From Anaeramoeba flamelloides (lineage: Eukaryota; Metamonada; Anaeramoebidae): 64,000 nt of DNA. The notes beneath the pieces were generated by a model, which was not told the DNA's origin, searched no databases, and worked only from the letters and a program-made list of their open reading frames with translations. Within the stretch, counting starts at the first letter, position 1. Every line of letters starts with the position of its first letter. The stretch is from positions 8,143,001 to 8,207,000 of the forward strand of contig JANTQA010000036.1 in the NCBI GenBank assembly GCA_027625915.1, read 5' to 3'. Shown in pieces: positions 1 through 11,600 of the stretch. Position numbers and translations under genes: made by a program.

Positions 1-280
1 ACTATTTTAAAGACAATTTTGAAAACCTTTTTCTGTTGCCATTTTTTAAAATTGTTATAACAACATTTAAACTTTATTGAAACAATTCGAAAAAATGTTC
101 TTTAAAAAAGGCAATTTTTTCAATCATTTTACCGAGTTTGAAATGTAATATACACCAGTAAAAACGTTTTAAAGTAAAAAGAATCAAAAGAAAATAAAAT
201 ATCATTAATTTATAGAAAAATCTCTAATAAATCGATTCAGTTATTGAATTAGAATATTAATATTTTTTGGTTCCAATAAT

Positions 281-1555
281 AGGGGTTTTGATGATAACAT
301 ATATTATCATGATAGTAACAATTAATTCGTGATAATATTAATAAAATCGCGATTAGTCCAACTTTAGAACCAAAAATCATAAAATCGGGATATTCAACAT
401 TATCGCCAAAAAAATGAAAAATTATTTTTTTTGAAATCACCTTAAAAAAAAATCTCTTGAATTTTACAAAGACTTGAGACTTTTACAATGCCTTTCCACT
501 TTAAAAATGTTTGAAAGTTTTTGCAAAGGTTCTGAATTGTCTATAAGTGTTTGAAAGTTATGAAAGACATATAATTTTATAAACGGAATAAGTTTGATTT
601 GTAATGGGAATTAAATTTTTTTTCAATTCATTTTTTTTTTTTACAAAATATAAAATCTCAAACGAATTTTATGATCAAACTAATATTAACCTATTCCAGC
701 AATATAATTGAATATAAAATAGATGTGTTTTCTTAAAATGGAATTATTACCTTCACAAATTAAATAACCAAAAAAAATAAAGAGTAATTTGACTTCTTAT
801 TGGTGATCGATCAAACAAAAAACTTCTAAGCTCTAGTTGTGTTTTCTGTCCAATACAAAGAGATTAAAAGAAGACAATAGAAAAAGAATAAGAAAACAAA
901 TGTATGAAAAATCTTAATAATTGGTATGATAATGTTGCTATGGTTACACTGAAAGCTTTTGAAAAGTTATTCAACTCCTTTTAGCTTTCTTGGAATATTG
1001 AAAAATACTTAAACCCAAAGAATACATTCTTTAAAGAACAGGCGAAGGGTTGATTGTTTTAGAAGCTAATTATTCAACACAATTTACAATAACCACGAAT
1101 AGCTGAAAAAATATTTATTTCTCTTTGGTTATTATTATTGTTGTTGATCTTAAGGATCGATAGATTTGTCAACCAAATCAAAAGATAATGCAACGAAAAC
1201 TCTTTGATCTTATCCTTGATTGAATCAAGTTTCTTTTTTGTTGTTTTTTCAAAGAATTACTTACTTTTCACAGAATCTATTTTTTTGATCAAAAACAATT
1301 TCTTCTTGTAAAAATATTTCTCAATAACCCCAAAACCACATCAACTATTATATTGCGATTACTTTTTAATCTTCTTATTTTGATATTTATCACCATTTTT
1401 AAACAATTATCGTGATTTCATAGAATATCACGATTTGTAGTATTATCGCGATAATATTGAATATCACGATTTTCTAAAATATCGCGATTTATTAAAGATA
1501 ATCGAGATTTTTGTAAATTTATCGTGAATTAGGCATCGACATCATCAAAACCTCT
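281..1555. mobile_element. TIR DNA element with ATCGCGAT-type subterminal repeats
   Basis: The ends are inverted copies: AGGGGTTTTGATGAT at 281-295 and ATCATCAAAACCTCT at 1541-1555. Inside both ends lie clustered near-palindromes of the type ATCGCGATTT and ATCACGATTT, about eight between 1340 and 1530 and several at 293-355. Subterminal repeats inside TIRs are typical of DNA transposon ends that bind transposase. No transposase frame is visible in the 1.27 kb, so I read this as a non-autonomous or decayed copy. The flanks (aataat left, aatataat right) hint at a duplication but do not prove one. Confidence 0.5.
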
Positions 1556-1924
1556 AATATAATTAACTTACTTTTAATAAACTTTTATTAAAAAGGGGTT
1601 ATTGTAAAATTTTCAAACTGTTAATAAGAATAAATCAAATGCCATCAACTAGAATTTAGTTTTACCATTTCGATATAAACTCTTTACCAATAATTACACA
1701 TTATAAAATAAAAAAAAGATATTTTGCAAAAAAAAATATTTCTTTAACCACTAGGTATTATCAGAAATTTTAGAAATTGTAATGATAAATAGATAAATTA
1801 GCTTACAAAAACAAATTTTACAATTAAATTCTTTCAACCCTTCCAGTTTTTTTAAATTTATTTTTTTTTATATATATTCTATTTTGCTAATTGTATCCAA
1901 TTAAAAAAAATATTTAATGAAAAT

Positions 1925-3135
1925 CAAATAAGGAATTAGGTACATTTTACCATTTTGAAAAAATTTAAATTGCAACAACTTTACTGAAAAATGATTTTTT
2001 TAGTGCCACCATATATTTCAACTTTGAAATCGAAAATACCATTCAGTTACTCTATTTGTGAAAAGAAAGCGAATACAAAGTAATTCAGAGTTGAATCTTT
2101 CATTTTTCGATTTAGTGAACATTTTTTTTGATTGAATTTTTTTTTATTAAGTTATATTTTGGATCTAGAAATGTATTTATAGGAATGAGTGAGATTAATA
2201 CATAGAATAAACCAAAAAGAATAGAGTCGGGAAGCTGTGAATTTTAAACAAATCTTTTCTTTTTGAAAACAAAGCAAGAAAGATCACCTTTCCAAATAAA
2301 TTTGTCCAAATCAAGAATGAAAAAAAAAAAAAATTCTACCAAATCCTATTTTTGAAGAATTTTTTTTCTTTATCTTCTTAATTTTGATTAATCCAAACAA
2401 TTTATTACCTTTAATTTCTCGCCCCATTCCTATTTATTATTTTTTAACCGAACCCCTTTTTTGAAAATTTGTTTTCAAATTGTTTTTTCAAATATTTTTA
2501 TCAAACAAAGCCAAAATTAAGGATATTATTTCAAGGATTAAAGTAAAGGGGTTGAATTCTCGAAAAATAAAAAAAAAGTTACAAAAAGACTCAACTCAAA
2601 GAAAAGAAAAATTTAGAAAAAATTTCAACCAGAATTCAGAATTATTTTGAGTTTTCAAATAAATGGAAAATACACAATTATCAAATCAAACAAACACATC
2701 CTATAAATCTTTATTTCTGAAGAAGAATTCCAAAAATATCCTATTTTTTAGAACCAAACATAGAATTAGATGACATAAATGAAAATATGATTTTTAAATT
2801 CATTTTGGAAATTCTTTAGAAATAAAAAGTAATTTTGTGAATCAAAATATTTACAATTAAATTTTTTTCCATTCAAAATGAAATATAAAACCAATTAAAG
2901 AAAAAGTAATTTTGTCAAATGTTACAGAGAAGATCAAGTATATCAATGAATAGTTATTTATTATTTATTAATCAATCTTGTCATTTTTTTTTGATTTCCA
3001 TTTTTTAGTTGGTATGTAAATATAATATACGAGGATATATTCAACTCTCATATTTATTAAAATATTAAAGTATTTGGTTAAAACAATAATTTGAATGATT
3101 CAGTTTCGGATAAACGGTGGTACCCAAAATTAGGT
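1925..3135 (+). repeat. Repeat A, copy 1 (about 1.2 kb)
   Basis: This stretch matches 48605-49835 over its whole length in the same orientation. Shared landmarks are a TAGGTACATTTTRCCATTTT start, GTGCCACCA, ATTTAGTTACTCTATTTGTG, AAGATCACCTTTCCAAATAA and CAGTTTCGRATAAAC near the end. Neither copy has a protein-like frame. The copies are diverged, with many small indels, so this is an old dispersed element of unknown class. Confidence 0.7.
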
Positions 3136-3299
3136 ATAATTTATTTTCTCCCTTAAAATGGAGGTTTTATTGAAAATGGAAGAATAAAACATCAAATATT
3201 TTGTAAAACAAAAGACAAAAATATGTCGATTATTATCAAATAATAATAAAAATTATATAAATAAAAATTCTGTTGAAACTTTACTCCAATTAAAAATTT

Positions 3300-3585
3300 G
3301 AGACCTTTTTTTAGAAAACTGAATAAAGTTTAAAATGCTTTTAATGACTGTTGTTTATTCGATCTTTGAATTAAAAATTACGAATTTAGTCACCTCAAAA
3401 TTCTCTCTTCAACAAATTAATTATTTTTTAACACTAAATCCTTAACAATAAATCCAATTAAATTCAAAATTTTTAGGAAACTAAAAGAGAGTTTAAAATT
3501 CTTCTAATGGCTGTTTTTTTATTCGATCTTTGAATTAGAAGACACAAATTTAGCCAATTCAAAATTCTCTCTTTAATTTTTTTTA
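3300..3585 (+). repeat. Repeat D, two tandem units
   Basis: Two units of about 110 bp (3300-3420 and 3475-3585) share the pattern GTTTAAAAT, CTTTTAATG, TTCGATCTTTGAATTA and CAAAATTCTCTCTT. Diverged copies of the same pattern occur at 17735-17835, at 53190-53285 and, inverted, at 30405-30515. No coding potential is seen. They may be the ends of a larger element. Confidence 0.5.
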
Positions 3586-3589
3586 TGAT

Positions 3590-4160
3590 ATTATTATTGA
3601 AGAAGTGTAAATTACACTCTAAATGTACTTTTATTTAATTTTTCTCAAAGGTAATTTAAGTGCAAAATCATATATTTCACCATTGTTCAAGGGAAAGTCA
3701 TACCCAAAATTTTTTATGTATTTAAAAAGCAAATACAAAAAATTGAAAAGAAAAAAGAAAAAAACAAACAAGAAAAAAATTGAATTTTAAAAAGGAATTA
3801 TAAGAAGTAATTGGTAAAAAATCAAAAAAAAAAAAAAAACCAATGCTATCTTTAATTAAGAACTCCCAAAATCGAAATCAAAATACTTTTGGTTAATTTA
3901 ATTTGATTTAATAATTGATCATGAATGTTCATTTTGGGATTGTTGTTTAATCGTTGTAATTTCTTTTTTCTTTTTGATCTGATTTAGCTTTAAACCTTTG
4001 GATATTTTTTGTCTTTGATTTTTCGTTTTTATTTTCAAGTTACTCAAACTTTCCTGTTTCGGTGTCACAGTATTAAAAAGTAACCACTTGATCTTTTTCC
4101 TTTGTAACTCTTCTTCCCAATATAAATATTTAGCCAGTGAAAAAATGGAAAAAAAAATTA
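3590..4160 (+). repeat. Repeat B, copy 1
   Basis: The stretch from GAAGTGTAAATTACACTC to GTAACTCTTCTTCCCAATMTAAA and GTGGAAAAAAATGG has a second copy at 56280-56830 in the same orientation. Both copies are non-coding and about 0.55 kb long. The left edge carries a short palindrome, GTGTAAATTACAC. Confidence 0.6.
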
Positions 4161-4880
4161 ATTCTCTCTTTAATCAGATAAAGTATGCTTTTTTTTAACA
4201 TTTCACCCTAAACAATAAATCGAATTCAAAATTTTTTGACACACCACAATTCAATTTTTGAAAAAAAAAAATCTTATTTAATCAATTCAAGAAGAAATAC
4301 TAAATTAGAACCATCCACTAATTGAAATGTGAAAACTTGTTTATAAATTACAATACCCACAAAACATAAAAAATTAATAATTATCTAACAAAAAATACAA
4401 ATGTCTTTATTCTCAAAAATTTTGAAGAGAGCAAAGCAAAAAAATGTATTGATAAATTTGTTTAAATTTTACAAACAATTATTGATTGATCAAATGGTTA
4501 GATATATTCGACCAACTGATTTATCTGTGCTTTTCTATTTAACTGAACTCACTTAATATTGATCATTAGAAAATAAATTTTCCGATCGAGCGAAAGAGAT
4601 TACGTAAACTGGAAAAAAGTGAAGGAAAACAAAAAAATAAAAAGATGAAAAAATAATTTCCATATTTTTCAAAAAATCAAAATTATTTCCAAATTTCAGA
4701 AAAATATTGTATTATTGTTATATTTTAAACTGTTTTCGCAGTGTACAAAATTTTAGAATTTAATTTATAATAATTACAATCATTAATCAAAAATTTTAAA
4801 TTCCTTATTATTATTTGATTATTAATTCAAAACTTAACAATAAAAAAATAAAACCTAATAATGCTATCAATAAAAAATAG

Positions 4881-6136
4881 AGATTTACTTTAATATTACA
4901 AGAAGAAAAGATGGGAAATGGTATAAATTTGAGAATCATAAAGTTACTCCTATTATGGAAGAAAAAATCTTAAATTATCATCATGGATTTGATAATGTGA
5001 TACTTACAGGATTAATATATACTTGTGAAGAATTTATAAATAATAATAATAAATTAGAATTTGACAAAGAAGCATTTTCATTAAAAGAAAATCTTAAACA
5101 AGATGTTGAAAAAAGGAATAATGGGTTACAAGAACTTCATCAAAAATGGAAGCAAGAAGAAGCCAAACATGAAGAACAAAAAAAATATAATAATTTTTTT
5201 ACCAAATTAGATCAAGAATATTCTAAAGAGCAAGATCGAATAAAAGAATTATCACAAAAAAAAACCCATTTGGAAATTGCTTTAGAAAACAAAAATAATT
5301 TTATCTTTTTAACACAAAATCAAGGCATTTGCCGCTTTATCATTGCAAAAAATATATATTTGAAGCAAACAAATAACCAAATAGATCTCTTTGATGAAAT
5401 TCAAAAAGAACATTTTGCTATTAGAATTCGCAAAGACTTAGTTTTTGATAAAAATTTAAATATCCAATTATTGCTTAAATTTGTAGATATCGAATGGATT
5501 CAATTCCAACAAAACATGAAGCTTTTTACTTTGGCACTCGAGAATATATATAATCAAAATTATAATTCCTGTTTAATTCAATTAATTAATCTTTATGAAA
5601 CTGTGAAAATAAAAAAGTCTGTAAACAAAAGCACACTATATAAGATCTTTTTTAATGAAGTGTTAATACAGATTAAATCATGCGTTTATTTAATTTCTAA
5701 AAATGCAAAGGAGCAATATTTGAAGAAACAAATTGGCCAATATTCGAAAGAGGAACTTGAATTATTATTAGAAAATCTCAACCAAGTTATTTTCGCTACC
5801 CGCATTGCAATGAAATATTTTTTTGTTCAACCAATTAAATCAATTCTAAACTTTCTTCAAGAAACACCTTCACGAAATTCTTTAATAGATGACTTTTTAA
5901 AAGATTGGCAACAAATTAAAAAAAATGAAAAGCAGTTTCCTCAACAAATAAATCAATCAGTTAGAACCATTATATCAATATTATCATCACCAATGCAAAA
6001 TAAAAATGTAATTTACCCAAAACACAGTAATCCTGACATTACAAAAATTGAGAATTTATCGAAAGATTTTGGTCAAATATTCGGAAAAATGATTAAGCAA
6101 AATGATGGTTTAAGAAAAAAATTCCAAAATATATAA
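4881..6136 (+). CDS. Ubiquitin-specific protease, 3' terminal exon (partial)
   Basis: The open frame runs upstream of the first ATG (4955) to a candidate acceptor AAAAATAG at 4874-4880, so this is a last exon rather than a whole gene. The upstream part reads IYFNITRRKDGKWYKFENHK, followed by VTPIMEEKILNYHHGFDN. This matches the end of the USP7-type catalytic core, where a GHY-containing strand leads into DGKWxKFDD, V, and then EEAI-NYGG. It would be the C-terminal edge of a cysteine protease that removes ubiquitin. The catalytic Cys and His boxes should be in earlier exons, which I could not find in 1-4880. After the core comes a lysine/glutamate coiled coil (about residues 45-110 from the ATG) and a helical tail without a recognised domain. 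The ATG at 4955 alone would give 393 aa, but starting there would cut through the conserved DGKWYKF segment. The USP identity is an inference from this one block. Confidence 0.6.
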
Positions 6137-6596
6137 TTTCCAAAAAAAATTTCTGCTTTTATTTTTATTTATTTATTTTTTATTGATTTATTTTTAGTTT
6201 TTTTTGAATTAAATTAAAATATATATATATGATCTTATATAAGTGTATTTATATATTTATATATTTTTGTATGTCTATTCAAGAAAATATTATTTAAAAA
6301 AAAAAGTATATATTTATGATTTTTATTTTTTTAGTAACTAAAAAATATATAATTTTTAAAATATTATAATTTTTTTTTATTTTTTTATTTTAAATCTGAA
6401 TGTGGTTTATTAACTGAAATCATAATGAAAGCATTAAAAATCACCAACTATTTTACCAATTCTGAAATATACGTTATTTTTATTGAAATAATATCAACAA
6501 TAATAACTGCATTTTTTCACATAAGTTGAAGGAATTAAATTAATTTTTAAATAGTATCCAAAAACAAAGAAAGAAAATTTTGGTAATTTTTGGTCT

Positions 6597-7130
6597 TTGA
6601 GAGGGGAAAATTATTAAATTTCAAATTTGGTCAAATTTCAATTTTGGTCAAATTCTCATTTTTTTCAAAATAGTCAATTCCATTGAAATATATTGACTGT
6701 ATGCATTTAAAACATCCTTTACGGGTACTTTAGGGTAGTTTAGAGTATGCTAGAGTATACTTGGATGGTTTGGATGTTTGGGAAAAAAAAATAATTAAGA
6801 GACCAATTAGACTTTGGAAACTTGTTTTAAGGGAAAAAAATTTTCCACTTTACTTTTTGTAGTTAAAATTGATTTTCGAACAAATTTATGAAAATATTTA
6901 GTATTGATGATTTCATTATTTTGAATATTCTACAATTTAAGTTATAAAATCTTACCAATCACAAAATAATCTTTTCGATTTTTCCGCCCACAATAATAAA
7001 AAACATTAAAAACAATCATACTAATAATAATAATCAAGAAACTCTTCAAAAATATGAAAAAATTCAATTTGACCAATTTTGAAATTTGACCAAATTTGAA
7101 ATTTAATAATATACCCTTTGAGAGTTGATT
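6597..7130. mobile_element. MITE-like element with about 60-bp TIRs
   Basis: The left arm at about 6605-6655 contains ATTAAATTTCAAATTTGGTC followed by further GGTCAAATT units. The right arm at about 7063-7122 is its inverse, with near-complete pairing. The interior of about 0.4 kb is non-coding and includes a GC-richer stretch (6718-6770). No transposase is seen. Confidence 0.55.
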
Positions 7131-7469
7131 ATACCTTCTTTTTTCAATTTAAAGCACTCGATACTTTTTTCAATTTTAATTTTTTTTTTTTAACTGAAAA
7201 TTTTTTTTATAAATATTATTTTGGTTATTTCTTAAAAGATGAAATTTATATTAAAGTTCTTATTTCCCATTACATTCATTAGAGAATATTTTTATTCAAA
7301 TCTTACTTTTTAAAAAAAATTATTCTAAAATTTTGATTTTTTTTTGTAAATTTAATATATAATACTTTTCTTAACAATTGAAATCATAACTAACAATTTA
7401 AATGCTAAATCTATTATTTTGAGAAAGTTTCAATGGTATAACAATTAAACATATCACTTTTGTAAAATA

Positions 7470-8200
7470 AAAGTTACGCGAGAATCGTATACCAAGAAGA
7501 AATCTAAGATCAAAGTATGTTGTTATTGAGTGTAAATCACATTAGTGGACCATTGATTTAAATGTCTTTAAAAGTTGATGAGTAAATTAGTATTAAAAGT
7601 TAATCTGCTCGATTAAAAAATGTACATTTTTTTAGTAAAATAAGAAAGAAATTGTAAGAAAAAAATCTCTATTTCAACCCAAATTTAAAGGTCGAACCAT
7701 AAATATTCAGAAACCAACGAAGCAAAATATCTTTCTTAGATTAATCATGAAATGTAAATTAGTTGGTTAAAATTAAAATTATTTTCACAAATCAAATAAT
7801 TAACAAATAGATTATTTCAACCAATTATTTCGCATATTGGAAATATATTGATGTTATAATTAGCTTTATAAAATTAATACTAATCAGTATTTGGGTTAAT
7901 TGTGATGATGATTTTTAAGTTAATCCTATGAAATTAAAAAAAATTATAAAAAATAGCAACTATTTGGTGGTTCTAAATATTAAATATTAAGGACCAAAAT
8001 ACTATTCTAATGAGTTTCGACTTTTAGTCTTAGAAAAGGAATTAAAAAAAAAAAATTTTCAAAATCCAATTTTTTGATAATGATCATTAAGTAAAAAATG
8101 TAATAATTTATAGTGTATTAATATTTCTATAGATTTTTTAGAGTCATATAAACTATTTGAGTCATGTAACATTAATATCATTTACACTCATTAGCAACAA
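7470..8200 (+). repeat. Repeat F, copy 1
   Basis: Same-orientation relatives lie at 22205-22940 and 37735-39950. Shared features include a segment near TATGTTGTTATTA, a block of TTAAATGTCTYTARAAA, the string GGAAATATATTGATG, and a 3' part with TTATAGATTTG and ATATCATTT. The copies are diverged and carry no frame. Confidence 0.55.
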
Positions 8201-8664
8201 ATTTTTTATTATAAATAAATATATGATATCACTAATCACTTATGACTTAAAGTTTGATAAAATATATAATGTAAAAGTTCTTCAAACAGGGAAAGTTGAC
8301 AGTTTAGTTACCACTTGTAAAACTTTCAATTTACCCTTTTTACATAAAGTATTGGAAAAATTTTTTCAAATAAGGAGTTGAAAAAAAATTTTTCCAAATT
8401 CTTAAAATTTTACGAAGGAAATCTTTTATTTACACAAGAAAAGATAAAAACTTATTCTGTCAGTTATTAATTCTTTCATAACACAGTTTAATCAATTAAA
8501 TGACTTTTACAGACCTTTTAAATCCTTTCCAGGGGTTAAAACCATTGTTTTGATGAAAATGTAGCCAATTTTTTTTATGCAAAATAGATTATATTTTTAT
8601 CATTTTTTATTGAAAAAATGACTGTTTATGTTTCTAATTGGTTAAGTGTAACACTCGGAAAAAA

Positions 8665-11600
8665 ATGCACACCAACCAGTCCTTTAAATTTAAGCATTTC
8701 ACTTTGCCAAGCACTCAACGAAATTATTCCCGATCCGATCAAAGAAATCACGTATTTACACCCTATTTCTATCTTCAAAAAAAATTTTTAGCTTTTCCAT
8801 CCCTTTTCTGCCAAAACAAAAAACAAAAAACAAAAAACAAAAAACCTCTTCCTTTTTCAACAAAATAAAAAACCAACACAATTAAAGGGATAATAAAGAA
8901 ACAAATTATCATCACTTTCAAGAGAAGTGCTATGAGTATTTCCCATTAACTAAGACACACCTCAAGATTCCGCCTGTGAAACTTGCTTTGGAGACCAAGT
9001 CCCACAAGCCCTTAGCAAGATTTTTGTTTTCACTAACGAAGGAGCTAAGGCTAGTTGAAGGGATTAAATCTAATTTCAAGCAGTGCTGGCATAGATCACC
9101 GAATTATCAAACCATTGCCGCGCTTACAAAAGAAAAAAAGCACAATCTCATAACGTGTGTGACAAAGGCCTTTGTGAGTGGGAAGTGTACCTTTGATTCT
9201 CAGGTTATCGATCACAACACATTGACAGGCCCCGCGACATTATATTTAAGCAGCCAACGACTCGACGTTCTCTTATCTTCCAAGGTGAAATTTACATTAA
9301 AGGTTTGTGACACGACGGGCTTGTCGGTTCACAGACGTGATCCCAGACATGTACGCTTTGCGTTTTTAACGCACGACGCAGTGGTTTTTCGGTTTAAAGA
9401 TCCTTTTTGTTGCTTTTTTTTTTCGTCGCTCGTCAGAATGTTTAAAAGGTATCCGCACAAAAAATACGAAAGCCATTATCCGATTAACGGATCTGTTATT
9501 GGGAGAGACAAAGAGTATTCTGCTTTGGTTTTAAGAACTTTGACCCAGCAATATTCTCGTTTCCCGTTGATGCGGCAAACGATTGTCAATAATGAAATCC
9601 AGCAAATCTCTGTTGTTTTATATTTACATTCAAACGGTATCACTATTGTTGACGAGCAAGAGTGCGAAACTGATGAGTTTGAATTTGATGAAACAGATTT
9701 GCATTTATTCAATAAAAAAAAGCATGCCAAATCTCGGAAAATGAACACGATCAATAATAGCAACAACAACAACAACAGCAACAAGAGCGGTAATAAAATC
9801 AATAAGGAAATCAAAAATATACAATCGCCAACAGACCTCAAAGGCCAACCACTTTTTCCAAATACAATTGAGCCCATAGCAAATTGGAAATTACACGACA
9901 TTGAATGTGAAAGAGATATTGATAATTTTGCTATTGTGCATCTAAGAATTTACGAAAAGGATTTAAAAATTGAAGAATTGAGTAATGACGATTTTTCTGA
10001 ATGGAAGCCACTCCAAAAGCACCAAAAAAAAAAAAAAAAATTGAAAAAAATATCCAAAAAAAAGAAGAAAAACCATCTCTTATCTGTTTGGAGAATGGCA
10101 GCAGAACATCGGGATACCATTGAATTATTAATAAAATGTGTCTCTTCTTTTCGTAAAAAATACAAAACAAATTTGTTTAATAAGGAAAGCGAAGAAAGCA
10201 ACGATCTCAATGATAATAATAATAATAATCTTAATTTGAATATTTCCAACCAAAGCCATTTAAATAAATCGAATAATAATTCAAATCTTTTCAACCTTAA
10301 CAATTCAAACCCCAATAATAGTATAAATACAAATTTAATTAATAATAGCAATAAAGCGTCCAATTATAATAAATTTAATTATAATAGCAAAATCAATTGG
10401 TTACCAGAAAAAAAGGAGAATTCAAAATTACTATTTATGTCACCAATCGGTACTTTATCTTTACAAAATCCTCAATTATGGGATCTTTACAAAAACAGCA
10501 ATAAAAATAATTTTAATAAGCAAGATAGTAATTTAATGCATATTGTTTCAACGTTTTCTAAAGACGGATCTGCAAGAATTTTCCAACGATCACCAATAAT
10601 TAATTTTAAAAATGAAAACATTAATTGGATGTTTGAGCCAAATGTCTATAATTTTACGATTGGCAATTTTCGATCAAAAATTAATAATTATTTTGATCAA
10701 GAGAAAATTCAATTCCAAATTCAAATTATCTCTTCAATTGGTCGAGCCTTAAATGAATTTAATTGGCAAAATGGGAAAATTATTTTAGAGCAATCAAGTT
10801 TTAAAATTTTTGAAGGTGAAGTTCGTTTATGTGAAATTGAATATAATAAAAATATTCAAATAATCGTTCATCCTTTGATTGACACATTGTTTTTATTTAT
10901 AATAAAAAATAAAGGTTCGTTAATTGTTAATGCAAAGGATTCTGTTGATAGGGATTTGATAGTAAATTGCTTTGTTAACTTTTCTTTAAAGCATTTGGGT
11001 TTTCTTATTCAAGATCGGGGTTTAATCATCAATTTAAACTCTACAAATCAAAAAAAGAAAACCAACAAAAGGAAAGCCAACAAAAAGAAAATCGATATTG
11101 AGGAAAATATTGGTTTGAAATTTCCTAATACAATATTTAAAAATCCGAAGGATGATAATCAAAAATTAAATGATGATGAAGGTGGAGGTGGAGGAGGAGA
11201 AAATAAGATAAAGTTAAATTTTGAGAAAGAAGAAAAAGAAGAACAATCTATTTTTAATTTGAATGAATTTTTAATTGAAATACCTAATGTATTACCAAAA
11301 AGCATTTACAATTATGAAATCCAAAATCAAAAGAAAATCAAAAATGCATTAAACAATAAAAAAGAATTAATAAAATCTTTAAATGTAAAAACAAATAAGG
11401 ATACAAAAAAAGGAAGCTTTAAAATAATAAATAATCAATTTAAAAATTATAAACATTATTTAAATAAAAAAAGTAAGCATTTTGCATTTATTTATGATTC
11501 CTTTTGGAATTGTAAGGGTGAAATTCAAATTAATTTATCGAATAAATATTTTTCAATCAAGTTTAATGAAATTAAATTAAAAAGAATATATAATAATTAT

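Larger units (their letters stand above)
6137..8664. other. Intergenic region with TIR element and repeat F
   Basis: There is no gene-like frame here. It holds AT-rich 3' flank, the TIR element at 6597-7130 and repeat F copy 1 (7470-8200). A small frame at 8157-8381 lies mostly in the repeat edge and has no protein-like features. Confidence 0.6.

Noticed and set aside
1340-1530. CRISPR-like or iteron array
   Set aside because: The ATCGCGATTT units are irregularly spaced, degenerate and lie inside TIRs. There are no uniform spacers or cas genes.
9476-10363. Minus-strand frames inside the PH-array gene
   Set aside because: They are leucine/phenylalanine-rich shadows of N/K-rich codons of the real + strand gene. 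The same applies to 13211-14116 (-).
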